Part shown: positions 50,817 through 60,210 of the stretch, piece after piece
Position numbering within the stretch: the first letter of the stretch is position 1
Layout of the letters: each line of letters starts with the position of its first letter
Source of the DNA: Symbiodinium natans
Lineage: Eukaryota > Sar > Dinophyceae > Suessiales > Symbiodiniaceae
Assembly (NCBI GenBank): GCA_905221605.1
Contig: CAJNDS010000025.1
Location: 114,501-178,500 of the forward strand
DNA length: 64,000 nt
Reading direction: 5' to 3'
Notes under the pieces: model-generated
Told to the model about the DNA's origin: nothing
Seen by the model: only the letters and a program-made list of their open reading frames with translations
Database searches by the model: none
Made by a program: the position numbers and the translations under genes

Positions 50817-51312
50817 ACAAATTTCCCACGGTTGCACCAACTGACTCTCGCTCGTGTCTCTTTGGCCACTTAGCTAAATTCGGGCGCTGCGGAGCATACC
50901 AGACCGTACAGACATATGGGTTGCCCCGATTTATTGCTAGGCAAATCAGGAGCATGGCTGTTTCTTAAGCAGAGGCGGACCTCAACCTCATGAAGTCGTC
51001 AACAAATTCCATTGACAGACTCCTTTTGTTTCCAGAACGTTTTGCTCTGGCGGCTAGGTTGCCAACAGTCGGGCTTCATGTTCCGGGATTTCGCTCTGGG
51101 CGACGTTCTCTGTCCTTCGCGTTGTCGGGTACCCCTGAAAACGACCCCAAGAGGCCCCCAAGCCCAGAACTGGCCCAAAAAGGCGCAAGCACGCGAGCAA
51201 CTTACGCAGCAACAGAGGCTTCAGTTTTGACCACCTTCATCCCTTTTGGTGTTGTTGCTTTGTTTTTTACTTGCCTTTATTGTCGTTTTGCAAAGTTTGG
51301 TGGATTGCTGAC

Positions 51313-51756
51313 TTATTGAATCTGCTCGGTCAAGATGGCCAAGGCCCCACAAGACTTCGCAGCCGCTTGCCACTTCCCCGTTTGCACCACTTTCAGCAAT
51401 GCTTGTAAGTAAGATTTTGCAAGGCCAAACGGGCTGGGGGTTCCCATTTGCACTTGCGATACTTCACCTTGTCTGGTAACGGCTTTCCGTTCAGCAACAC
51501 CGCCTGAGAAAACCCGTGCCGGGTTGGACACTCATGGCCATGACACTCATGACCTTCTGCCACCGTCAATAGCTGCCCAGCCTGGTTTGCGAGGTGCTGG
51601 AGGTTTTTGACCATATTTCATGAACAACTCCATAGAGCTCAAGTCTCCAAGCATCGATCCGATCCGGAATCTGCGAGGCTTCCAAAACTTTTCCATGTCC
51701 TGCTCGTCCTGGTTCTTCGACAATCTCTGAGCTCCCCTGTTTCGTTTTTCGTCCAT
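51313..51756 (-). pseudogene. Unrecognised broken coding remnant
   Basis: The minus strand begins with a Met-Asp-Glu-Lys start at 51756 and a highly charged segment (NQDEQDMEKFWKPRRFRIGS). The protein-like character then moves to a second frame around 51600 (ANQAGQLLTVAEGHECHGHE), and near 51430 to a third (AKSYLQALLKVVQTGKWQ), which ends at 51313. Three successive frames with coding-like composition suggest an old gene with indels. I do not recognise a family. Confidence 0.3.
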
Positions 51757-52860
51757 CTGTAGGCTCCGTGTTTTGTATCTTGTAGTTGTGTCATAGAGGT
51801 TGTGTCACCATTGAGTCCGGCGACGAAGAAGGGTGTCGCGATGGAAGCTGTTGAGCTAACGTCGGAAATCCGGAAAAGGCAGTCTCAAGCGTCAGCCCAA
51901 TCATTCTGCAACACCACGAACAGAGCGTTGGTTGTGTTTGCCACTTCCATGGTTGCGAGCAAGGCGGCGACAGACTTGCCAGTGCTTGCTACTGCGCTGT
52001 CTGGGCACCCTTTGTGCTGGAGTGGGTGTGTGCGCATCGCTGGCTGCTTCATTTCGACTCTTCCGTCAATACGGAGACAATCCACGCATCTTGACATGCT
52101 ATGGAGAACTTCAAACGTCACAAGTGTGCAAAACATGTAAACTTTACACTCCAAACCTTTGACGCAGCTTAACCTGGACTGCAACTTTTCCTGAAATCTG
52201 AACCCTTAAACAAAACCATCTCAGACTAAAGCCTGCGATGCCGGGATTGGCAGTGGCAGCCGCGAGGTGGGTGGAGAGGAGCAGCGCCTAATAGCTTTGC
52301 GCGACTGGGAGTTCGGGAGACGATCCTTCTTCTTTAGGTTGAGGTCCCAATCTTTCGCTCTTCTTTGTAGCATGAGAAGTAAACTTGAAGATTGAAGCGG
52401 CGTATGATTCTGGTCGAGCTTTGTGGCCAGGACCTGCTAAGCTGCTCGGACGCAAGCCCAGGTAGAAGGATTCTAGTTGACCCGTTGAGGGTCGGAGTTT
52501 GCAGCACGAAGACTCAGGTGAGAAGTCATGAAATGAGTTGAGTTGAGGGGCCGTAGTGGACAACCGAACAAAAGCCCAAGGGCCCCATCGCAACGCCGGT
52601 AGCATTGGCCCCTGGCGAATATAAACATACTAGCCCAAGCAGTTGACCGCACCTTCCGACACTGGAACTACGCCTCAAGTGTACACAACAAGCAACGCGA
52701 CCTCACACAAGCTCGAGACGCGCTCTATCACATTTTGACATGCATGAACGCGGCAGGCGGCGTCACAGAGTCGCACCTTGGCTTGCACTTACGGCAGCCA
52801 AGAGCGCTCGACACCATATAGGTGCGACGCCTGCTGCCATAACTTCGCACCGTACAGCCC
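51757..52860. other. Stretch between the remnant and the retroelement
   Basis: A plus-strand frame at 51802-52140 has mildly protein-like composition but no motif. 52200-52620 shows nothing recognisable. 52620-52860 should contain the 3' non-coding end of the retroelement, but I found no clear terminal repeat. Confidence 0.4.
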
Positions 52861-55109
52861 TTACAGCCCCTTCTCAGGAAACCACTCTAGCGCTCTCAGA
52901 AGAGTCTCCAGCAAGGACTCGTAGTCATGCTCCGCCCACTGCCAACCATGCTGCTCTGCATATCTAAAGTCGAACCGGCTAACAGCATCACTGACATTCG
53001 CCTCGCTGCACACGCGCTGCCACACTGGCCACCAAGCCCTGCGCTCCATGAAGCACCAAGCCACCTGCAACAGCTTATTCAGGCTATGGTCCCTTCCAAA
53101 GCCTTTCGAAAGAGCATGTCGCGCAGGTTCGTTGTCCACAAAGAGCAGAATGTGCGGGGGCAAGTGATCCTGCAGCGCCAACAGTGGGAGCAATTGAGCC
53201 ACGACATCAAGCATGTAGATGTACGCGCGGCGTGATGTGAAATGCCTGGCGAATCACATTGGCACTCGACCAGCTGCGAAGACAGTCTTCCCTGGCAGAT
53301 TAACGACAAAACCCCAACCATTGTTGAACGTCGCCGGTGGCTGCCGCCCCCAATCAGGGGCCTGGTCCGCGTTGGCCAAAGTATATCGACTACCTCCCAG
53401 CTCGAAGAAGGCATCCGCATAGATGACAACCCTCTCCTTCACGAAGAACCGAACCACACGCGGAGCACCTTGCCGAAGAAGAAGTCGGAGAAATTCTATG
53501 GCAGCACGTAATCCCTGGTTCAAAGTCCACCCTGTAGCTGAAGAGCGGAAACGCGCCGCTTGCGCACGCTGGTAAAACGGCCGCAGTGCCGCTGCGCACG
53601 ATTTCCCGAACAGCGACTGCGCCACGAACTGGAGCTTGCCTGCCACAGATGCTGCTTCGTGCGGCACGAGCTTGTCATCGAGGAGGATCTGCTTGAGCTG
53701 GTCGTCCAGTCGTCTGGCCCTGTCGCTGGTCACCTGGATCACTGCTTCGTCCGCCCTCAGTTCCAATTGGACTCCCTGAAGTTTCTGCACTGCATCTGGC
53801 GGCTGATCCTTACTAGCCTTGAACCCAAGCCCTAGTGCTCCGCACATCCGCGCGGAGTTCTCGAAGCGCAACATCCGCTGTCTCTGCCGCGCCAAAGTCA
53901 TCCACGAAATGCAACATGGGCACAAGCAATAAGCAACGCATCAGCCACGCCATGAAGTCCGCTACTCGACAGTAAGACCAGACACTGGCCGTGCTTCCAA
54001 ACATTAACACATTATGTCTCCACAACGTGGGACCTGAGGGTGTCTGCAGAATCACAAACGTGTGGTTGGGGTCGGCTGGCAACTGGCGGAAGGCAGCCTC
54101 GTGGTCTACACCCCAAAGAAGCAGCTGCGCAAACTCGTCCTCGGCCCGCAGCGCCTTCGCCAGGTCCACGAACGCGAAGATGTCATGGTACGCAGGGGAG
54201 TCACCGTCTAATTCGCTCCACTTCTTCGCCAGTCCTCAGCTCTTCGCACTTTCGGCTTGCCATCAGATCCGACCTGGTGCACCGCAAAGGCAAATGAACA
54301 TGGCACATCCCCATCTGGCGCAGGCAACAAGCGAGATGTGTGCTGGAATCCCGTCAGAGCCACAGTCTCCTTGCACCAATGTTCGGGGGCCGCAAAAGGG
54401 CCCTCCATGCGCCCAAGCTTCACGTCCGCTGCGATTTCTGCCGCCATGGTCTCCCAGCATGGGTCGACCTTGGCTTGGCGCAGCTTCCGTTGCACGAACT
54501 GGTCATTCTCTCGCACGAAGACATCAATGGGCCGAGGGTTGCTATAGCGCTTGTCACCACGAAGCCTCCTGCCCACACCAGGCCGGATTTTCCCCAACAA
54601 CGGGAATCCCTCCGACAACTCCTCAAACAAATCCATATCTTGCCAACCAAATTCTCTCGCCAAGGACTTCAGGACTGGAACCTTCACAGTGCAAGAGCTG
54701 TCCGATGCCAGGTACGCCTTCTGGACATGCGTGGGTCTCGCACGCACCCAATCACACAGCTCATCCTCGGCTTCAATGACGCGACGCATGACTGCCTGCA
54801 CTACCGCCTCACGGATTTCCACCAAATAGGGTCGCCAATGTTTCCAAAGCGGCAGCCATTGTTTCAAACCAGGCTCCAGGCACGGCCTGGACTGGCTTGG
54901 GTGCAGAACTAATTGCGAAGCCTCCCAATGCTCTTCCATTGACGTGATGGAAGACAAGTCTACCGCATCATCGAAGATTGGCACACCGGGCACATTAAGC
55001 AACGGGCTCGTCCTCCACAACTCAGCCATTCCAGCCAACGCGTCGGGGCCAAGCGGCGACGGCTGCCTTGTCACAACAGGCGAAGCAACAGTCACCGGAA
55101 CCTTTGCCA
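52861..55109 (-). pseudogene. Reverse transcriptase-RNase H (broken)
   Basis: The RT fingers lie in the frame ending at 54208 (RPIDVFVREN, LGRMEGPF, then FAFAVHQVGS...KVRRAEDWRRSGAN). The next segment, in another frame, has motif A (VDHEAAFRQLP), motif B (FGSTASVWSY) and catalytic motif C (FVDDF). A third frame (53925-53254) carries the connection and the start of RNase H (VVIYADAFFE, NGWGFVV). After an in-frame TGA at 53254-53256 the same frame resumes with YIYMLDVVAQLL, LLFVDNEPARHALSKG and NVSDAVSRFDF. The usual RNase H Glu in the second motif appears as Asp. This enzyme would copy element RNA into DNA and degrade the template. The breaks lie near 54215, near 53870 and at 53255. Confidence 0.85.
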
Positions 55110-56260
55110 TGAACAAGCCGAACACAAAGAACCATTTCGCAATTCCCACATGCCAACTGTTTGCAACAGCGCGATGGCGAAGACGATCCGGGAGTTGGTC
55201 TGTCCACTCCATCGGCAGGTGATGCATCTGCTCCTTGATGCTTGCTGTCGGCAACATCAAACGATTGCTACGGCTGGCATCCACCCAAAGGTTCTGCTCC
55301 TCGTAGTGCCACGGCGCATACTGGCGATTGTCCTGGAGCCATCGCGACTGCGTCGAAGAATCGATCTTGCCCTTGCAACTGCGCGGGGCTGGGCGACCCG
55401 CTGGATCCTCTGACGGCGTAGTCAGACATGGCAGCGGTCGAAGCTTTCTTTCTGTGATAGCAGCAGGCCACTCCAAGGCACCCGTGTCGTACTCGTTGAC
55501 ATCGTCCGGCTCTGCATGCTTCAAACGTCACCCTCGGGATACCTTGGTACGTGCTCCACTTCAGACGTGTCGGTGCATTACATCTGTGCGAGACTTCCTG
55601 CCAAGGAATCCGGGTCCACCAGACGCGGGGGCGACTAACGACGCCGAGGTCTGACGCATCGCACACCACCGCCTGCGCTGAAAGCTGCTGCTCGAAGAGC
55701 TTAATGTCCTGCTTATGCTCAGGCACCACATTCTCCACAACAAGGATGGCCTGCGCATACTTCCAGGACGCCTCTAGCTCCTTTACAAACTTGGCAAAGC
55801 GCACGAACTTTGATCCCTCCTGACCATGTCGCCCCGGCGCGTTGGTCTTGATGCGACTATGGTCATGACACGGAGGACCACCAGCAATGATGACGCAAGC
55901 CTTGCTGTCAGGGTCGATCTCACCGAGGCGCCCGATGAGACGCTGAGGCTCGTCATGGTCAATGTCTCCACGCTGTTCGGCCTCCGGAAACTTGCTCGCT
56001 GTGAGCTTCTGAAGGTCCTTCCACAAGATCGCTCTCCAAGTCAAGTTTGAGCTTGCACACAATCTCTGCACGATGAGCGGCGCGGAGCCTAAACCATCAA
56101 AGAAGCTCAGCAACACAATGTCTGGCGCATTGTTCCCACGATGAGGCGTGGCATGCATCGAAGAGCTCTGACGCTGCCTTCTTTTGAGAGGCGGTCGAAT
56201 CACTCCGCCACTATCTGGAAACTCTTCCAAATCACGCTTGCGTGTAGCTGCAGTGGGCAC
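55110..56260 (-). pseudogene. Cytosine-5 DNA methyltransferase domain of the retroelement (frameshifted)
   Basis: In the 5' frame the C5-methyltransferase motifs come in order: I, SFFDGLGSA (residues 52-60, AdoMet binding); RGDI (97-100); IV, AGGPPCHDHS with the catalytic Cys at 131; VI, VVENV; VIII, SRPRVWW. The target-recognition region and the last motif continue in a frame displaced by one base, with HHLPMEWT and VANSWHVG (equivalent to the conserved GNS motif X). The break lies between about 55480 and 55600. The 5' frame has no ATG; it overlaps the Gag frame by 61 bp and opens at a GTG. The domain runs straight on, in the same frame, into a ~170-residue spacer and the RT. It would methylate cytosine in DNA, possibly the element's own cDNA. 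All catalytic motifs are intact apart from the frame break. Confidence 0.85.
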
Positions 56261-57516
56261 AAGTCTGACGGTGTCGGGTCCACCCGCACCACTTTCGCAG
56301 TCGGGCGGCCCGCGCTGTCCCTACTCCTTCTGATGGCTCTTCTGGTCCTCCCCAACGCGCGAAGACCTCCAGGACGTCTGGTACAGTTGCCGTGCTTGTT
56401 GGTCTGATGGTAGTAGCCATCATAGGAGCGCCATCGACCATCGTTCCACTGTTGCCATGGCTGCTGCTTGCCGCCAAAGCGCTTGCCCTTACCGCCTCCT
56501 TTCTTGCCGCCCTGCTTACCGTCCTGGTAGCGATCGAGGCACTGGTACTCCAACCGCGTCTTCTTGGGCTTCTCTACCGCAATCTCGCGATTCATGGCTT
56601 CCTGCAACGCCTGGTTGTCTGCCATGATCTCCGCGGCGATATCCTGGAACTTGGCCTTTGCCCGCATCGCAAACGCAATCTTCCACCAAGCACTCTCCCA
56701 ATACACACGCAACTGATCCAATTTGTTGGGCTTGGCCCGCACTTGACGAGAGAACCACTCGCAGTAGTTGGTGATGACCGTCTCACTGGCGAATTCCACG
56801 AATATCAACGCAACCTTCACGGCCTCAACGCAGTCCAACATCGCAAGAACGGATTTGGGGTGCCAAGGAACCTCGGGCTCAGCTTCGAGCTGGTGATCGG
56901 CATTGATTGTTAGCACGGTTGCGCTTGGCCGGCTCTTTTTCCGAGCCGCGCTCAAAGGGTTCGGCTCCCCTGCCGCATTGAAATATCGGGCCTCCACAAT
57001 CTCGTGGAGCCCAACGGCGGTGAAGGTTCCACTCTTCATTTCTCCCACGATGCGTGCCAAAACTTGCTCCGCACCAATTAAGACCTCCTGCGGGAATTTC
57101 CGATGCTCCCCATTGATGCACGTCGCCTGATACTTCTCGATCTGCGCTTGCCAATAGCCGTTGGGGAGGTCCTTCAACGGCTTCGAGGGAGACACTGTTG
57201 CTACCGTTGAAGGCGCTGGCTTCTCAACTCTCTCGCCCCCGTTGATCAGCTGGTCGCACTCTTTCCATGCTTGGCGCAAGCGGGCTCTCGTCACGGGAAC
57301 TTGTAGTGGATCTAACTTGAAGACTTTGCCGGACGCTAGCTCAAAACCACTTTCAAGGGGCCCCACGAGGATGTCACCCGTCTCCTTCATGTCCCCACCA
57401 AGGGCCGCCATCACCGCCACCGAGTCGATGCCCCGCGTCTGGAGGTACTCGCGAAGCTCATTGTCCGTGCCAACGCCATCCAAAATTTTCTGCAAGTCGG
57501 CAGGCAAAGCAGTCAT
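56200..57516 (-). CDS. Gag-like protein of the retroelement
   Basis: The first ATG of the open frame is at 57516 and gives 438 residues (MTALPADLQKILDGVG...). There is no CCHC zinc knuckle. The middle is helical and rich in Lys and Glu with several Trp. Residues of about 335-390 form a Gly/Lys/Arg/Gln-rich nucleic-acid-binding tail (KQGGKKGGGKGKRFGGKQQ). The role as RNA-packaging protein is inferred from position before the methyltransferase-RT polyprotein and from the basic tail. The frame is uninterrupted, and its last 61 bp overlap the methyltransferase frame. Confidence 0.65.
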   Translation of the reverse strand: MTALPADLQKILDGVGTDNELREYLQTRGIDSVAVMAALGGDMKETGDILVGPLESGFELASGKVFKLDPLQVPVTRARLRQAWKECDQLINGGERVEKPAPSTVATVSPSKPLKDLPNGYWQAQIEKYQATCINGEHRKFPQEVLIGAEQVLARIVGEMKSGTFTAVGLHEIVEARYFNAAGEPNPLSAARKKSRPSATVLTINADHQLEAEPEVPWHPKSVLAMLDCVEAVKVALIFVEFASETVITNYCEWFSRQVRAKPNKLDQLRVYWESAWWKIAFAMRAKAKFQDIAAEIMADNQALQEAMNREIAVEKPKKTRLEYQCLDRYQDGKQGGKKGGGKGKRFGGKQQPWQQWNDGRWRSYDGYYHQTNKHGNCTRRPGGLRALGRTRRAIRRSRDSAGRPTAKVVRVDPTPSDLCPLQLHASVIWKSFQIVAE

Positions 57517-57552
57517 GGCCTCTCCACTTAGCGCAAAACTACAGTACCTCAC

Positions 57553-57859
57553 TTACGCAGCACACTCTACACTCCACACGTCTGACGCAGAAGCAGGCGA
57601 CCAAATGGCACAAGCTCTCTCACAAGGCGCAAGTTCAAGGCATTCCTTTGCGAAACGCACACTCGTCTCAAAACATGTCAAGACGCACACAACTCAATCG
57701 TCAATCGAATCACGCTGGCCCGCAACACCATGCACTGTTTTGTTCCTCAACAAATATCCCCTGCTCGCACCAGCAGTCCCAAGACGCATGCCAGTACTGA
57801 CGCAATAATCAAGCACAATTCGCCATTCACAATTCACAATTCACAACGCATAGCGCACG
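57553..57859 (-). other. Non-coding gap between recombinase and Gag modules
   Basis: A gap of about 300 bp rich in CACAC and ATTCACA, with three tandem ATTCACA units at about 57826-57846. It could hold the leader and promoter for Gag. If the recombinase belongs to a neighbouring copy, it could hold the junction of two element ends. Confidence 0.4.
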
Positions 57860-59678
57860 TCACCCGCTCTCATCACAGGAACCAGACGATGTCCCGGACC
57901 CGGACGAGTCAGAATCCGTCTTCGAGCCAGACGACTCGGACAGCGACTCGGACTCTGCTTGTCCATCTGCCTCTTGCACGAAGCAGCGCCGGCAAAGCTC
58001 ATCTCCTGGCTGCCGAACTCTGATGAAGCGCGAACGGCCATATTTCCAACAGCCACATCGCGTCTGCCACAGGATCGGGAGCCTGGTGGCTTCGTCGTCA
58101 TCTCTCTTATGGACTTTCCTGCCGACAATGAAAGGCGGACGCTGCTGAAGAGTTTCCACCTGCGCTGCCAAGTTGTCCAATCGCTCCACTAGACCAGTAG
58201 TATCCACATGCTGCTGAGCATGCTGCGCTTGCACATGCTGCAGCTTCTGCAATGACACAGGCTCGGTCTGGGCCTGCCTCGCCGAATTCTCAGCTGCCTC
58301 GGCGATGTCAAACACTTCCAACTCAGCATCCTGGACGTAGCGTTCGATGCTTCTACTGCCCCATCGGCCAAGCAGCATTATGGTGCTGACAGGCACCCTT
58401 AGGCGGCACATCAGCTGTGCGCCGCTCACTCGGAGACAGTGACCATGGAACCTTTCCACAACTCCTACACCCTTTGGGCCAGGGCGTTTCAACGAGACCT
58501 TGTTGTTGGCGAGGGTCCTGCGTATCACGGCAATCGTCTTCTCCTTCGCCAAAGCAGCACCATCTTCACCCGGGAAAAGAGGAGCTTCTCCGTCACCACT
58601 GAGGAACTTGCTGTAAGCGAGGCCAGCGTGAAAAGGGCAGATGTCCGGATTAACAACGCTACAGTAACACCGGTGCTTGCGAGACACCAAGTTGCCGACT
58701 CTGCGCTTCCGTGTCCAGCTGAAAATGCTTTTCGAGCAAGGCCACAATCTCTATTTCCCGCAATAGAAACCACAGCCCCAGCGACATCAGTGCTACAGCA
58801 AAGCAGTCCGAACGCGAGGACCCTTTCAAAGACAAGCTCTCCGCTCGGAACGCATCCTTCAACTCCGGACCGCCAATTCCTCGTTCTATCGAACGGACAG
58901 CGTCCCGGATCTTGACAGAGACGTCTGGCGGAACTTCACAACCAGTTTGAAGACAATGTTCTTGTCGGGCCCTGCTGAAATATTGCCTCGAACTCCGGTA
59001 CCCACCGGCCTTCAGGCACGTCGCAATACACTCGACCAAATTGCACGTCAGTGGCCACGGGCGCAGCTGCCACGCTGCCGCCAAACGGCACCACGTAGCC
59101 CATCTTGCATCCTGGCTAGCAGTGTTGCTTCTGGCCCAGATGTCTGTCTGGAATGAAGCGAGAGCGGCAGCACGATTCTGCGGGGTCGCTGCTTCCAACG
59201 CTTTCTTGAGAGAACCACCTTTGGACAACTGAGGGACTGGCACGTCCTTTCTTTGCTGATGGACTGGCGCGTCCATTCTTTTCTGAGGAACTGGCACGTC
59301 CCCCCTAAGCATTTTCGCAGGCTGCATGCCCACAATGCCCTGACTCTGACGCTTGGCCATAGCGCTGGCCTCACTTCTCAACACTGCACCCTGACGCGGG
59401 CGCTCATCAAGCACTGTTGGTCCGAAGGCCGTGAGCACCACAGCCGCTAAGTTGGCCTGCAACTGAGGCTGGCACGCTCCTTGGGCAAAGATCACACGCG
59501 CCTGTCGCAAGGACGCGACGCCGCTGGATTGCATCATCTCAATGGCTTCAGAACCCACTCCAGCATCCACGCACGCCGTCACGAAGCCCGCAAAGGTCTC
59601 ATCGTACGCAGGCATGCTAACGACCCCCAACACTGCTTCCTTCACACCCAGCTCGATCCAACGCTGCAACGCAACCAC
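57860..59678 (-). pseudogene. Tyrosine recombinase of the retroelement (frameshifted)
   Basis: The N-terminal frame (59678-58659, no ATG; it opens after a TAA near 59727) has a core-binding domain with SQDARWATWCRLAAAW and a catalytic-type Arg in WFLLREIE (residue 307). Near 58690 the frame moves by one base. The downstream frame carries a Cys/His cluster (CYCSVVNPDICPFH), the HCLR (HxxR) motif, LGRWGS and the nucleophile in IERYV. These are the Arg...HxxR...W...Tyr residues of phage-integrase-family recombinases. A C-terminal extension has a zinc-ribbon-like CGCW...CRRC and an acidic Ser-rich end. The N-terminal frame also has three ~10-residue PVPQ-type repeats (residues 127-150). It would integrate element DNA by recombination instead of DDE chemistry. 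Confidence 0.85.
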
Positions 59679-59728
59679 ATTGGCTATAAGCTCCCAACTC
59701 GACCTTGATCGTCGCGCACCTTACATCA

Positions 59729-60115
59729 AATCCTCCGCTGATCTACCTCAGTCAGATCCAACCTACACTACTACGCGCATGCCGACACTTGCAATCACAC
59801 AATGCACACAGTGAGTGCGTTTGACGCCACGCTCATGAATGAATCTGGATACTTTGAAACACACACTACACCGCCTCCTTTGGCCTACTTAGGCCTCAAG
59901 CAGTCGCCGACGCATTCTTGTAGCTGCTCACTCGCACCTAGCGTTCGTCTTCTTCAAATAGTCCGCAAGCACAGCGCCGCATCACACCAGCGTGTGATAT
60001 TGCTCTCGCGACGGCGTGCTCTCTCCAGTGACACCGAGCAGAATGTGTAGCGACGCCCCAAGCTGAAGACTGAAGACATGGCCATGGGCGTACTCCTTCT
60101 TTTCAAGAAGAGGCT
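59729..60115. other. 5' flank of the retroelement
   Basis: No coding sequence recognised. It probably includes element-derived 5' sequence, because the recombinase frame has no start codon of its own. Confidence 0.35.
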
Positions 60116-60210
60116 ACGTTGCTGCCTCACCTCAGCAACGAGCGCCTACAACACGCAGGCATTACGTTGCTACATCACTTGAGCAACGAACGCCTGCAAC
60201 ACGCGGCATC
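60116..60210. repeat. Two tandem ~48-bp units, each containing a hairpin
   Basis: Units 60116-60163 and 60164-60210 share about 80 percent of positions. Each contains an inverted repeat: CGTTGCTG / CAGCAACG around an 8-nt loop in the first, CGTTGCT / AGCAACG around a 10-nt loop in the second. They lie about 0.4 kb beyond the recombinase and may be part of the element's terminal structure. Confidence 0.6.

Larger units (their letters stand above)
52861..59728 (-). mobile_element. Decayed tyrosine-recombinase (DIRS-like) retroelement carrying a cytosine-5 methyltransferase
   Basis: Five minus-strand modules follow each other: tyrosine recombinase (59678-57860), Gag-like protein (57516-56200), cytosine-5 DNA methyltransferase (56260-55110), reverse transcriptase (55109 to about 53600) and RNase H (about 53500-52861). 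A tyrosine recombinase together with RT and RNase H, and no visible aspartic protease or DDE integrase, is diagnostic of DIRS-like retroelements. Classical members have the order Gag, RT-RNase H, recombinase, and their methyltransferase, when present, is usually of the adenine type; here the recombinase comes first and the methyltransferase is of the C5 type. Several frame breaks and a stop show this copy is inactive. The limits given are the outer coding limits; true ends are not resolved. Confidence 0.88.

Noticed and set aside
51802-52140. Plus-strand frame of 112 codons with a partly hydrophobic centre
   Set aside because: No motif, and a competing frame with equal character overlaps its second half.
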